Virus record (IMG/VR): IMGVR_UViG_3300000128_000005
Location: 1-41,251 of that record
DNA length: 41,251 bases
DNA from: a virus
Reading direction: 5' to 3' (one strand)
Both the position numbers and the translations under genes were made by a program. The notes beneath the pieces were generated by a model. It ran no database searches and was not told where the DNA came from. It saw only the letters and a program-made list of their open reading frames with translations. Of the stretch, positions 11,301-17,842 are shown in pieces. How positions within the stretch are numbered: position 1 is the first letter of the stretch; every line of letters begins with the position of its first letter.

Positions 11301-12006
11301 CTACTGCATCAGAATACTGTATAGCAAATTGGTAGGTTCCAGCAACTAATGATCCTACATTAGTCACCTCATCTACATTTAAAAATGGTATTGGAAAGTC
11401 AGGTTGTATCTTAAGTTGATTACAGTCTAGTTGATCTGTTTCTACCGGATCACAAGTAGGAGTTGTTCCTGGTGCAAGTATATAAGGAATGTTTTCTATA
11501 TCCAAATATCTTCTAGCATTAAATCCATCGGTCCAATATATTTCTGTAGTACAGTTTGTTATTCTATGTACGACTTTTGGTATAGGATGATCTACATTAA
11601 AGTTTAAACATGGAGCATTGATTAGCGTTTTATATTGACAATCATTATTAAACATGAATCCAATTTCACTACCTCCAGTAGTGGGGTTAGTTAAAAAGAA
11701 TATGTCTTTGTCTTTTTCAGGAATAGTATGTTTTCCAATAAGTTCATAACCATCAGGAAAACTAAAACAAGGTTCGTTACCAGGTTCATTTTGATAATTA
11801 ACAGAACTAGAGTCAAAGTTTTCTACAGTTGCATTTAACGCATAAGTAAGACTACCTGTCGCTACTTGGTTAATTGTGCTATCCATATTTAAGCCAGACA
11901 TTGCCTGATTAAACTCTAATCTTACTTGACCTTGTTGAGCTTTATCAGTTTTTGCCTTAGCAGCTGCCTTCTTCTTATCGTCTTCAATTTCTTTTTTAGT
12001 AGCCAT
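5317..12006 (-). CDS. Giant tail muzzle/stabilisation-type protein with Thr-linked C-terminal domains
   Basis: At 2229 residues this is the largest gene here. The N-terminus is Lys/Ala-rich, followed by GLNMDSTINQVATGSLTYAL, and CPI/CNLDCx-type cysteines are scattered through it. The stretch IPKVVHRITNCTTEIYWTDG is typical, in my reading, of the crAss-like muzzle or tail-stabilisation family that closes the tail nozzle. The muzzle-like core appears to end near residue 1715. After that come poly-Thr tracts near residues 1720-1742, 1768, 1890 and 2155-2172, separating small Cys-containing domains and a propeller-like stretch (residues ~1910-2140). The C-terminus is Gly/Pro-rich and ends GATFIGNCDI. 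The gene sits directly downstream of a ring-type protein (five-base gap), as in crAss-like phages. The Thr-linked extension looks like an accession to the core and may display binding domains at the tail tip. Confidence 0.8.
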   Translation of the reverse strand: MATKKEIEDDKKKAAAKAKTDKAQQGQVRLEFNQAMSGLNMDSTINQVATGSLTYALNATVENFDSSSVNYQNEPGNEPCFSFPDGYELIGKHTIPEKDKDIFFLTNPTTGGSEIGFMFNNDCQYKTLINAPCLNFNVDHPIPKVVHRITNCTTEIYWTDGFNARRYLDIENIPYILAPGTTPTCDPVETDQLDCNQLKIQPDFPIPFLNVDEVTNVGSLVAGTYQFAIQYSDAVGNDLTSYYSITNPCPIADALITTVNFNYPVGKSIVVKISNLDISGQFNYFNLAVIKTINNISSVELVGTYNITEVSEEITYTGADQTAKRLSMSDIFEKYPYYDIAQDITSVQDILVWDNLTSIDRINYQQIASNITLNWESYRIPPGENYSDENNATNLRGYMRDEVYAFEIVFLLKNGKQTDSFHIPGPPNLNINPDVPDTNDDFIGDPDYVENGIGYSSYWKIYNNALNLGASPTATSADDYKGPWEYGEFAYWESTEKYPCNTDVWGDLADQPIRHHKFPDVLVSPIIENSTITYDGNNIVPTMQDDAVFPIGVKINNSQISGLILTSDLTQDQKDDIVGFKIVRGDRSTNRSVIAKGILRNMGKYSRNDQEYYYPNYPYNQVSGEDSFLQENNNAWNYKSKAWLVYMPDQETTSLFNWGSLNFGSVDIDVNVEEGVFTYTSIVNGRNTQAKILPNCIIEVCSLTRPVALRGLMTVGPADFDAWRGFHGQTAFAAGYAIKSENPFNNFNFDGTVASRRWLDYQGSLTSGGGDTCTVLTNVDYDYDYDNLYGQVTESGDGHIWKPQVSGANSGLSIPRINLNGIIPGPCFESDDTSTEEIEDDALITYPPGTFDPANECPEGQSAACQECIKTENPDNITPWPQAAFGQPTNPLPQLSNGSPSQSFPLPTNQTNTFTPAANVNEMDGSINGTTSRWSRRSCLACDRDIPIKPLEGAEYESVKDILEKQIFNSPDTSFGQPFLGSVLKLESVMFGAGKGHFVEVKDNAKYKLLSKEAQEDALKSSERIAALGSGGFNAGIMFTVYQSYLTIYINGITRKNYGMSFNSRANYDYSYPIDNNVKGGIKQREIELTRYLIPGVQSFNNNDLPINNWNRESSVYIKTKINDDILAFPLPQDTPSLTSPDGTSSMVEFSRFNISEIGACDAPEKEKDMKVVSYYASMKNILPNQWGQINSFKRIDTGYQKGIASSGEDIIFGGDVYISRFTFKTKLPFFIDNRVNAPDDSDIFFDEIGNIAYPKYWHSARSILNAYRVNATSSNMLNLISTKAHNLDCPSDPSLITAPSTSAQPVSTFAGTYRSFYDGFMYLFAYGVPNFYCESVYNTDLRQAFNTKEGDFWPHVSSSIPDDWVQETNVPIAQDNTYYYNVTFSKQNKENVFTQLPPDWENDLCFTYFPFRAIYSDTQGDSPDNRVNNWLVYRAISYHDFPQNYGNLTSLDGVQDKAILARFENKALLYNNLLTIDTSNPQAAYVGNSRLFDGSPPLDFAETDLGYVGSQHKFLLKVPYGQITADAKRGQIFLLNGNKPVDMTSYGSGVNRFMTSSLPFEILEYFPEVNVDNNFTGFGLHGVYDSKFDRVIITKIDYIPTDSSVFYDKDDKNFYIPIEGYIDTSGNQTIKQEVFLNDRKYFCNKSWTMSFDFNTKSWISFHSYLPNFYIGENNFYYSGINGCCTNFTAILDNPSRSRIDTESPNLEMIVGELDGVVKITTTTTTTGLPLFTTTTTTAYVPDCEFDINVVSKLDCQMEGVGYITVPTPTTTTICARPDSLVISNFTEGYQITGQASPVLGTLSAQKACAVGSFVRVANPLETVDINFQYQYEFPKPVTVGQLLYFGGGSDCTFVPDGWYTSSDDGWNKAYYVENSRLEEIIPCDCNTLTTTTTLYDGELTECCGIIYNDVNGNVKLSNIASSHSVDSDNFHTIVIPGYTTGKLAIGPSTLYAVSPGFNTTFKKWEITTNPWTVEVGTDLTIADNAFGTTAGIAVKDDNTLIAIDTSQGYIVEIDASTGIPSQKILVGGGYTYTTNLLYTTKGKLITIGEDGGGVFHYFQWDYDNETATPEIDITITASEFGSEVVAIYECDCDITIITKEANQYNVFSVSPISPYDVVFSGTITDDNRSIWNSFDATNVTQMQSCVNPIGGQEFTTTTSTTESPSTTTTTSIYPCYKWEITGPVGIIITDCNGLPEVLSVPSGVTQQFCTNVNTGGPAGATFIGNCDI
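5493..5547 (-). repeat. Thr/Ser-encoding simple repeat in the muzzle-type gene
   Basis: The plus strand runs GTAGTAGTAGTAGTACTT, and after a short break GTGGTACTTGTAGTTGTTG. It encodes a Thr/Ser linker near residues 2155-2172 of the muzzle-type protein. It is one of four Thr tracts in that gene's C-terminal extension. Confidence 0.8.
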
Positions 12007-12011
12007 GTGTA

Positions 12012-13016
12012 TTAACTATTTCCATTACGTCTTCCGTACCTGTTAGTGTATCTACCAGATACTTGAGATCTTGAGTCAGGAAGTTCATATTGATTAAAAC
12101 GATTTAAGTCAGTAACAATTGCTCTTTGTTTCTGATATACTGTTTGTTTTTTAAGTTCTGTTTCAGCCATTATCCAAGCTTCATCCATTACTTGTTTATG
12201 GTAAACTAACTTAGTTTGTAGTTGATTAAATGTTTCATCTACTGTTTGATTAGTTAAAGTCTCAAAAACTTTAAACTTAATAAAAGATTCAATATATTCT
12301 CGAACACGATAATTGTCAGGAATTAATTGATTTCCTATTTTATCATAATCTGTTGAATAAAAGACTAAGTGTATTACACCATTTCTAAAATTTGTTATAA
12401 ACTTATTATCTCTAATGTCAAAAGAATCGTAAGAAGAAGCACCAGGAGTAAAGTTAGCACCTGCTACAGCTAATTGATTATACTGATCAAAAGAACTAGT
12501 ATATGATAAGTTACAGTTTTTTCTTGCAGATATATTACCTGGTTGAAGTAAGTATGTTCGTCTATAAGATCTAGGTATCTCAGCATTTGTTTTATAAACA
12601 GCTTGCACAACCTCTGGCATACAAGTTCCGTCACAACTAGGATGTTGACAATCAGGTCTATTACAGGGTGAACCTCCAATAGTTAATGGAGCAACTTGAA
12701 TGGTGGTAGCATTGGCAGCTTGTGAATAAAATGAAGATGCTGCAGGATAAGGGTTTCCTGGTATAACTGCACACATCCACGCTTCTCTAACTGCATGAAA
12801 ATTATCTGGAAGTCTTGATTGATAGTCATCTATAAGTAAAACTTCAGTGGTAATTTGATAAGTTGTCCTACCCATCTTTCTAAGACATTTGTCTAAGTAA
12901 GTAGGAAATAATAAATCATCTACAGCTCCAGTATCAAAGTAACTTTTAAGTTCTTCTTTTACTGTTGCGTATAGAGGTTCAGGGGATACAAAATCGTATT
13001 TATAGTAGTATGACAT
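12012..13016 (-). CDS. Head-tail ring/connector protein (crAss-like R1 type)
   Basis: This is a 334-residue protein. The N-terminus reads KYDFVSPEPLYATVKEELKS, then LFPTYLDKCLRKMG, a helical start resembling phage head-tail adaptor proteins, followed by a beta-rich middle. A Cys-rich insertion, CNRPDCQHPSCDGTC, at about residues 118-132 could bind zinc. The C-terminal half is helical and carries FIKFKVFETLTNQTVDETFNQ, then a basic tail. In crAss-like genomes the gene directly upstream of the muzzle gene encodes a ring protein that contacts the portal side of the tail, and this gene has that exact place. The assignment is by position and overall character. No enzyme motif is present. Confidence 0.65.
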   Translation of the reverse strand: MSYYYKYDFVSPEPLYATVKEELKSYFDTGAVDDLLFPTYLDKCLRKMGRTTYQITTEVLLIDDYQSRLPDNFHAVREAWMCAVIPGNPYPAASSFYSQAANATTIQVAPLTIGGSPCNRPDCQHPSCDGTCMPEVVQAVYKTNAEIPRSYRRTYLLQPGNISARKNCNLSYTSSFDQYNQLAVAGANFTPGASSYDSFDIRDNKFITNFRNGVIHLVFYSTDYDKIGNQLIPDNYRVREYIESFIKFKVFETLTNQTVDETFNQLQTKLVYHKQVMDEAWIMAETELKKQTVYQKQRAIVTDLNRFNQYELPDSRSQVSGRYTNRYGRRNGNS

Positions 13017-13019
13017 AAC

Positions 13020-13499
13020 TTATTTTTTCCATTCATTGTAAGTGTGTTGATATTTAGAATCTGTCTTTAAGTAATGAGACAGGTCTCTAGATGTTCTTCT
13101 AGAAGGTTTAAAGTACCAAAGGTCTGAGTTTCTAAATCTTGCAGTTTGTTTAAACCACATCCATCCAAAGAAATAACCCTCTGTATGATAGTTAAAGTTA
13201 TAGATACGTTTACCTTTCTCTTTAGTTTTTACCCAATCAATAGGTAAGTTTACAAACTCTTTACCATCAATATCTTTACTTCTTTTTCTTTTCTTTTTAT
13301 TTATAGAAAACTCTCCAAAACCAGTAGGGAGTTTTTCCCTTTCTCCTGTTTCTAAGATATAGTGTTTAAATGATTCATTAAATGAATAAAGAATATTTTT
13401 CCACTCATCAAAATTCAGAGATATTAGAGGGTTCTTTTTACAAAAATCCTCATAACTTTTCTTACTAGCACTTCTCCAATCAACTGCTACTCTTGACAT
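13020..13499 (-). CDS. Conserved basic crAss-like structural-module protein
   Basis: I place the start at MSRVAVDWRSASKKSYEDF (159 residues), ten bases after the upstream stop. An in-frame ATG 15 codons earlier overlaps the upstream gene and adds a non-conserved-looking leader. The protein is basic. It has a mid-region KKKRKRSKDIDGKEFVNLP and a Trp/Tyr/Arg-rich end with YFFGWMWFKQTARFRN and WYFKPSRRTSRDLSHYLK, which recall basic proteins found in the tail module of crAss-like and related Bacteroidota phages. The charge suggests contact with DNA or RNA, or with an acidic virion surface. No catalytic residues stand out. The function is unknown. Confidence 0.6.
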   Translation of the reverse strand: MSRVAVDWRSASKKSYEDFCKKNPLISLNFDEWKNILYSFNESFKHYILETGEREKLPTGFGEFSINKKKRKRSKDIDGKEFVNLPIDWVKTKEKGKRIYNFNYHTEGYFFGWMWFKQTARFRNSDLWYFKPSRRTSRDLSHYLKTDSKYQHTYNEWKK

Positions 13500-13509
13500 A
13501 TATAATTTA

Positions 13510-14238
13510 TTATTGAGTAGGTTGGGCGTTTGGTGACTGACCATCTATTCCCTCATTACTCATGTCTGTTTTAATTTGAAAATATGTAGCTAGAAGTTTT
13601 TGAGAGGTTAGTGACAATGCTTGCTGTTCTAAATAACCAGGTAATGCATATTCTTTATCTAAAGGATTCTTACAATATTCCTCATCTGTATATTCAGGAG
13701 TTCCACACCCACATTCTGGGTACATGATTTCATTAGGTACATCTTCTTCAAAAAATGCAGCTAATCTTATAGCTTTTAGTAAAGGATTATTAACATATAA
13801 ATATCCATTAGATATCCAAAAATAATAATCATTCTTTACTATGGGTAACTTTAACAAATTTATAAATCTGTTAATAGTTATTTCTTTTAACTTAGTACCT
13901 CTACCTCCCATAGCATCTACAGAATATACTCCTTGAATTACGTATTGATAATTACCTTCAGATATTCTGGGTAATTTAAATACTGTTCTTGAAACATTAC
14001 ATTCATCTGCATACTCGCAGCACTCTGAAATAGGTACTTCTTTCATTTCTAAACATGGGATGGTAGTAAATAATGTATCACTAGCCCATAGTTTTCTTAA
14101 ATTAGTTTCTCTCTTAATTAACAATTGGGCATTATTCTTAACCTCAGAAGCAATTGCTCGATCTGTGATAAGTGCGTCTGTTGATAATATCTTGTGCATA
14201 GATCGCACATCTGAAACTAATTTTCTTAGTGTTGCCAT
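13510..14238 (-). CDS. Ring/tail structural protein, crAss-like
   Basis: This is a 242-residue protein starting MATLRKLVSDVRSMHK. An N-terminal helical region (residues 1-55: KILSTDALITDRAIASEV, then LLIKRETNLRKLW) is followed by a beta-rich body with cysteines at ECCEYADEC and ECGCG. The acidic C-terminal region ends in a low-complexity Gln/Pro tail. It has no enzymatic signature. Its neighbours are the basic 159-residue protein, the ring protein and the muzzle gene downstream, and a 47-residue protein upstream. The combination resembles ring proteins of crAss-like tails. I cannot tell which ring layer it forms. Confidence 0.55.
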   Translation of the reverse strand: MATLRKLVSDVRSMHKILSTDALITDRAIASEVKNNAQLLIKRETNLRKLWASDTLFTTIPCLEMKEVPISECCEYADECNVSRTVFKLPRISEGNYQYVIQGVYSVDAMGGRGTKLKEITINRFINLLKLPIVKNDYYFWISNGYLYVNNPLLKAIRLAAFFEEDVPNEIMYPECGCGTPEYTDEEYCKNPLDKEYALPGYLEQQALSLTSQKLLATYFQIKTDMSNEGIDGQSPNAQPTQ

Positions 14239-14239
14239 C

Positions 14240-14383
14240 TTATGGTGTTTTGCGTGTTCTGTTACCTAGTATACCTCCTAATTGATCAGCCTCTCTCATA
14301 TAATTATTTTTCATATTATAAGGACGAACCTTAGGAGCTTTTACATTTTTACCTGGGGTAGGTTTTCCGTATTTTGTTGCCAT
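14240..14383 (-). CDS. Small basic protein, 47 residues
   Basis: A complete short reading frame encodes MATKYGKPTPGKNVKAPKVR, then PYNMKNNYMREADQLGGILG, and ends NRTRKTP. It starts two bases after the metallophosphoesterase stop and ends one base before the next start, so it fills the gap exactly, which is strong evidence that it is translated. It is rich in Lys, Arg, Pro and Gly and has no predicted membrane segment. Small basic virion or DNA-binding proteins are common in such operons. The function is unknown. Confidence 0.6.
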   Translation of the reverse strand: MATKYGKPTPGKNVKAPKVRPYNMKNNYMREADQLGGILGNRTRKTP

Positions 14384-14385
14384 GT

Positions 14386-15627
14386 TTATATTCTTTCTTC
14401 AAATTCAGCTACCTTTCCTACTTTAAAGTCATAGACTAAAGCTAGAGCAGCTCGTACACTATGTACAAAATTATTATCTTTATGCCACCTATCTGTTCCA
14501 GATAAACTAGGCATTTGCTGTATTCTCACTCCTTTGATTTCTTTAGCCATATAGTGATGTTTATCACCAGTGTGAACTTCTCTATATGTAGAATCTCCAA
14601 ACCATTTACTATACTTTGGGTGTGTTGCAAATAATAAAGGTAGTGCCTCTATTTTACAATTACCGTGATGAAAACCAATGAATGTATTACCTATTACGGT
14701 TGCTTTTACTAAGCCTTCTTCTCTATCAAAGAATACATTTGGTTCATCTTGAAAGTATACATCTAGCGCATGTGCTAAATAAAATGATTTAGTTCTATCG
14801 TGATTACCTTGAACCAATATCACTTGAACATCCAAAGAGTTTGACTTTAACATCTTAATAGTGTCTACAAGAATAGAAAATCCTAATTCATACTCAGTGG
14901 CATAATCTAATATGACATCTTGAGGTGTTCCATTTGTTGTTTGATTTTGATAATTATCGGTATGGAAAAAATCATTTGATATAGGGAAGACCACTCTATT
15001 TATATCATATACTGATTTAACTTTGTCTATTAACTTTTGAGCTACGTTAATAAATCTAACAGCTCTAGTTCCAGGATCATTATCCCCATCTACATATCGT
15101 TTTGCTAAATGAAAATCTGAAAGAGATAACTCAATATCTACAAGATCTTTGTGATCGTTTCTTTCTGGTGTAGGAGTTGGAATGTAGTTTGACTTATAGT
15201 TTTCTAAAAACTGTTTAAAGTCTTCTGGTGTATAATCTTTAGGTTGTTTTCTTTTAGAAAACACAGAAGATGTAAACCTTCCACTAGGGAGTAGTTTAGA
15301 CCAGTAATTAGTAATTATATATTTAGATAGATCTATTTTGTGCAATGCAGCTAAATCTATTTCACTTTTTGGTTCAAAGTCTAAAGTAACAGTACTTTCT
15401 ATTGTACCCTTTTCTTTGTTTACCTTCTTTACAAATTCTAATTCTTCAAACTTACTTGACTCTTTTGTAAATTCTTCTAAAGGATCTTTATTTTCCTTTT
15501 TAATATCTTTTAGCAAATCATTCACTTCATCTTCTGTAATTTGCAACTTCTCAGCATAAAACTTTTTACTCTTCTTCCAAGCTAACATTGATTTTAACTG
15601 GACGAGTAAATCTTCAGAGTACGACAT
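14386..15627 (-). CDS. Calcineurin-like metallophosphoesterase with N-terminal helix-turn-helix-like region
   Basis: This 413-residue protein carries the ordered metal-binding motifs of the calcineurin-like phosphoesterase fold: SDFH (Asp171, His173), SNDFFHTDN (Asp219), GNHD (274-277), FHHG (319-322) and GDKHH (354-358). Family members include nucleases, phosphodiesterases and phosphatases acting through two metal ions. The substrate cannot be read from the sequence. Residues 1-48, with AWKKSKKFYAEKLQITEDEV, look like a helix-turn-helix, which would favour a nucleic acid substrate. It is the first gene after the terminator at 15734-15765, so it probably begins its own transcription unit. Possible roles are DNA processing during packaging or host nucleotide degradation. 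Confidence 0.85.
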   Translation of the reverse strand: MSYSEDLLVQLKSMLAWKKSKKFYAEKLQITEDEVNDLLKDIKKENKDPLEEFTKESSKFEELEFVKKVNKEKGTIESTVTLDFEPKSEIDLAALHKIDLSKYIITNYWSKLLPSGRFTSSVFSKRKQPKDYTPEDFKQFLENYKSNYIPTPTPERNDHKDLVDIELSLSDFHLAKRYVDGDNDPGTRAVRFINVAQKLIDKVKSVYDINRVVFPISNDFFHTDNYQNQTTNGTPQDVILDYATEYELGFSILVDTIKMLKSNSLDVQVILVQGNHDRTKSFYLAHALDVYFQDEPNVFFDREEGLVKATVIGNTFIGFHHGNCKIEALPLLFATHPKYSKWFGDSTYREVHTGDKHHYMAKEIKGVRIQQMPSLSGTDRWHKDNNFVHSVRAALALVYDFKVGKVAEFEERI

Positions 15628-15681
15628 AGTATGTGGTTTTAGTTAAATATGGTAAAGATATGGAATTTATTTTGGATATTA

Positions 15682-15689
15682 CAAATAAA
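15682..15689 (-). promoter_or_regulatory. Weak candidate -7 box upstream of the metallophosphoesterase
   Basis: On the minus strand this reads TTTATTTG, one base off the Bacteroidota -7 consensus TAnnTTTG. It lies 55 bases upstream of the ATG at 15627 and just downstream of a terminator, where a new promoter would be needed. No -33 TTG is evident at the usual spacing, so the call is tentative. The remaining bases between 15628 and 15733 are AT-rich and hold nothing else I can name. Confidence 0.25.
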
Positions 15690-15733
15690 TTTACTAGAGA
15701 CACTTATTCTTTATAACTAATCTCGTTATAAAT

Positions 15734-15765
15734 AAAAACTCCTAAGGACATGTAGTCCCTAGGAG
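15734..15765 (-). terminator. Rho-independent terminator after the fibre cluster
   Basis: The minus-strand RNA forms an 11-bp stem with one G-U pair, CUCCUAGGGAC and GUCCUUAGGAG, around a five-base loop (UACAU). It is followed directly by UUUUUAUUUAUAA. The wobble is a mismatch if read on the plus strand, so the element works on the minus strand. It lies 32 bases past the stop codon at 15798 and ends the fibre transcription unit. Confidence 0.9.
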
Positions 15766-15797
15766 AAGTTCTCTAAAACCAACAAAAGAGAACTTTT

Positions 15798-16466
15798 TTA
15801 TGTGGGGTCTGGACAACATTGAGTATAGTTCCAATCGAATTGAAAACTATCACCACTAAGTCCTTCAAAATTAGCATTTTTTACAATACAAGCATTTGAT
15901 AACACAGTGCCGGTTAATTCATAGTTTCTTATTTCAAATGTTCCTGCATTATCGTTTCCATTATTTTGGGTATTTACCATATCTATAACATTAGTAGTAG
16001 ATATAAGAGCAGGGTCAAAAAAGAACTCCTGCATTAAGTTTAAAGGACATGTGAAATCTGAAGTTCCTATAGTTAAAGTAGAAGTACTGCCTATGAAAAC
16101 TGAACCAACTTGAGCAGGTTGTTGCAAGTCTAAGTTTCCAATTAAAACTCCATTTAGAAAAACATCAAAATTATCATCTACTAAAGCGTTTGAGTTACAA
16201 ACTTGAAATACCACTACCTTATCTTGACAGATTGGAACATCGTCTACTGTCTCCTCTACATACTCATTACAATCCTCACTAGTTGATACCACTCGTATAG
16301 TCGTAGTTCCAACAGGTGCATTATAAGAAATAAATCCGATAAGTAATTGCACAGGTGTTATATCAGTTTCAAATGCTTCTGTAAATCCATTTACTTGGGA
16401 AAATATATTAAATGGACCTGCATCTATACCAATGTTATTTGATTGTATTTGTATTGATTCTTTCAT
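15798..16466 (-). CDS. Virion accessory protein with N-terminal GPF docking module
   Basis: I start it at MKESIQIQSNNIGIDAGPFN (222 residues), five bases after the upstream stop. An in-frame ATG 14 codons earlier overlaps the previous gene. Residues ~3-70 form the recurring module: GPFNIFSQVNGFTEAFETD, then LLIGFISYNAPVGTTTIRVV and EDCNEYVEE. A second beta-rich domain follows (residues ~80-222), with DNFDVFLNGVLIGNLDL in its early part and an end CCPDPT. No poly-Thr linker is present, so the second domain is attached directly. It is the last gene before the terminator at 15734-15765. I infer a surface-displayed virion protein, with unknown ligand. Confidence 0.65.
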   Translation of the reverse strand: MKESIQIQSNNIGIDAGPFNIFSQVNGFTEAFETDITPVQLLIGFISYNAPVGTTTIRVVSTSEDCNEYVEETVDDVPICQDKVVVFQVCNSNALVDDNFDVFLNGVLIGNLDLQQPAQVGSVFIGSTSTLTIGTSDFTCPLNLMQEFFFDPALISTTNVIDMVNTQNNGNDNAGTFEIRNYELTGTVLSNACIVKNANFEGLSGDSFQFDWNYTQCCPDPT

Positions 16467-16471
16467 AATTA

Positions 16472-16723
16472 TTAAAATGTTATTGGCACATCTACATAGT
16501 TTGTACAAGTTCCTGTATTTTGAATTCTTAAAATAGTAGTTCCAGAAGGAAGGCCTGCTATAAAAACATATCCATTAGGACTAGTAAGTGTAGATATCAA
16601 TACATTTTGAACAAGAGGTTGTGTAAAATTATCTGAGTTTCCATATATGTCACAAGGTCCTGAACTTGAACAAGCGCTTACGAGAGTTACTTTTACAGGA
16701 AATTTTAGTGGTGGTGGTGCCAT
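16472..16723 (-). CDS. Stand-alone GPF docking module, 83 residues
   Basis: The start is placed at MAPPPLKFPVKVTLVSACSS, 19 bases after the upstream stop. An earlier in-frame ATG would overlap that gene by 77 bases. The whole protein is one copy of the shared module: SGPCDIYGNSDNF, then SPNGYVFIAGLPSGTTILRI and GTCTNYVDV. A Cys replaces the usual Phe after GP. No linker or head domain follows. A module made alone might cap or occupy docking sites, or help assemble longer relatives. Both ideas are inference. Confidence 0.65.
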   Translation of the reverse strand: MAPPPLKFPVKVTLVSACSSSGPCDIYGNSDNFTQPLVQNVLISTLTSPNGYVFIAGLPSGTTILRIQNTGTCTNYVDVPITF

Positions 16724-16742
16724 TTTATTATTTTTTAAATGA

Positions 16743-17831
16743 TTATGAACATATTGAGAAAGGTGAAATAATCGCATTATCTCCGTCAGGTAGATATACT
16801 CCTTTTTCGGATTGAGCACTTATGCTTTCTGTTAGTTGTAAATGTCTAAAGTTACCTATTCCATTATAAGGACTAGTTCCAGTTGGATTATTCCACAAGG
16901 TATCACCTGGCGAAATTGCTCCTGAAATTTCAACTCTTGCCCATATAGCACTATTTAAATTTAAACCACATGCTGAACTGCTATTGTTTGCACCTTGTGA
17001 TGAAATCATAGCTGGCTCAAGAAAGCCTCCTGAGGAAGTTGTAGTGGTGGTAGTAGGTGGAACAATTACTGCAACTGGACCGTTTAAACAACACGCTATA
17101 GTAGTAGTTGTACTTGTCGTACTTGTTGTACTTGTACTTGTACTTGTGCTTGTACTTGTTGTTGTAGTTGTTGTTGGAACAATTATATTTCCTCCAAATT
17201 GAAAAAGTGTATTAAATGGCTCCATTGTATATGAAGAAAAAAGTGGTGTAATTAATTGATTACAATCATCACAAGCATCTTCAGGTTGATAAGCGCTACC
17301 GTCTTTGCTAACTATATTTCGTAGATCCCAAGTTCCTACATTAGAGTTAGTAATAGTTGCGGTTACAACTTGACCTTCTAGTATATTGATAGTTCCAGAT
17401 GCAAAATCAGCCCCACTAGTTATTGTCGTATTTGTTACAGGAGAACCATCTACACTTATTACTAAATTTACAGTTCCTATATAACCTGGAGTTTGTGTAT
17501 ATAACTCAAAGTTAAATTCATACGGCGGAGGTGCAGTGGTAGTTGTTGTAGTTGTACTACTTGTACTTGTAGTTGTAGTCGTTGAACTAGTAGATGTTGT
17601 AGTTGTAGTTGGACAATTAGTTGGTAAGTCAATACAGTTTTCACACGTACCAACAGAACACACTCTAATAATAGTTGCACCTATAGGAAGTGTTACCACA
17701 TAGCCATTTTCTAAAGCAATAGCTGGAACTTGTGTTTGAAATGGAGAACTGTATGCATTTGCATCTGAAAATAAATCAAATGGTCCAGCACTGCCAGTTG
17801 GAGGAATTGTTATAGTTATTTGTATTAACAT
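16743..17831 (-). CDS. Thr-linked fibre/adhesin with N-terminal GPF docking module
   Basis: This 362-residue protein starts with the shared module (residues ~1-72: AGPFDLFSDANAYSSPFQTQ, NGYVVTLPIGATIIRVCSV, CENCIDLPTN). A Thr/Ser tract at ~75-100 leads to a beta-sandwich-like domain, YEFNFELYTQTPGYIGTVNL through QFGGNI. That domain resembles the last region of the 1025-residue protein (shared order of Y-x-F/I-x-F/W, V-x-G, then T-x-T and a Gly-x-V-x-x-x-x-T-x-N/K strand). Two more Thr tracts, near residues 218-245 and 258-265, bracket a short CCLNGPV stretch, and a C-terminal head ends in SPFSICS. The layout of docking module, linker and head suggests a short virion fibre. The ligand is unknown. 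Confidence 0.65.
   Translation of the reverse strand: MLIQITITIPPTGSAGPFDLFSDANAYSSPFQTQVPAIALENGYVVTLPIGATIIRVCSVGTCENCIDLPTNCPTTTTTSTSSTTTTTSTSSTTTTTTTAPPPYEFNFELYTQTPGYIGTVNLVISVDGSPVTNTTITSGADFASGTINILEGQVVTATITNSNVGTWDLRNIVSKDGSAYQPEDACDDCNQLITPLFSSYTMEPFNTLFQFGGNIIVPTTTTTTSTSTSTSTSTTSTTSTTTTIACCLNGPVAVIVPPTTTTTTSSGGFLEPAMISSQGANNSSSACGLNLNSAIWARVEISGAISPGDTLWNNPTGTSPYNGIGNFRHLQLTESISAQSEKGVYLPDGDNAIISPFSICS
17098..17178 (-). repeat. Longest Thr-Ser repeat of the fibre region
   Basis: Tandem GTACTT units mixed with GTTGTAGTT encode TTTTTTSTSTSTSTSTTSTT-like protein in the 362-residue fibre. It is the most regular Ser-Thr alternation in the window, and a likely site of length change by slippage or recombination. 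Confidence 0.85.
17533..17611 (-). repeat. Thr/Ser linker repeat after the docking module
   Basis: GTAGTTGTTGTAGTTGTACT-type units encode the linker between the N-terminal module and the first head of the 362-residue fibre (residues ~75-100). Confidence 0.8.
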
Positions 17832-17842
17832 ATCTTAATTTA

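Noticed and set aside
12470-12679. A second minus-strand frame inside the ring-protein gene
   Set aside because: It overlaps completely with a long conserved-looking gene in another frame and lacks its own start signals.
17098-17178. Tandem repeats considered as a CRISPR array
   Set aside because: The units are 6-9 bases with no spacers, lie inside an open frame and encode a Thr/Ser linker.
16984-17202. A plus-strand Val/Leu-rich frame that could pass as a membrane protein
   Set aside because: Like the case above, it mirrors Thr/Ser repeats of the 362-residue fibre. The hydrophobic run is an artefact of the simple repeat.
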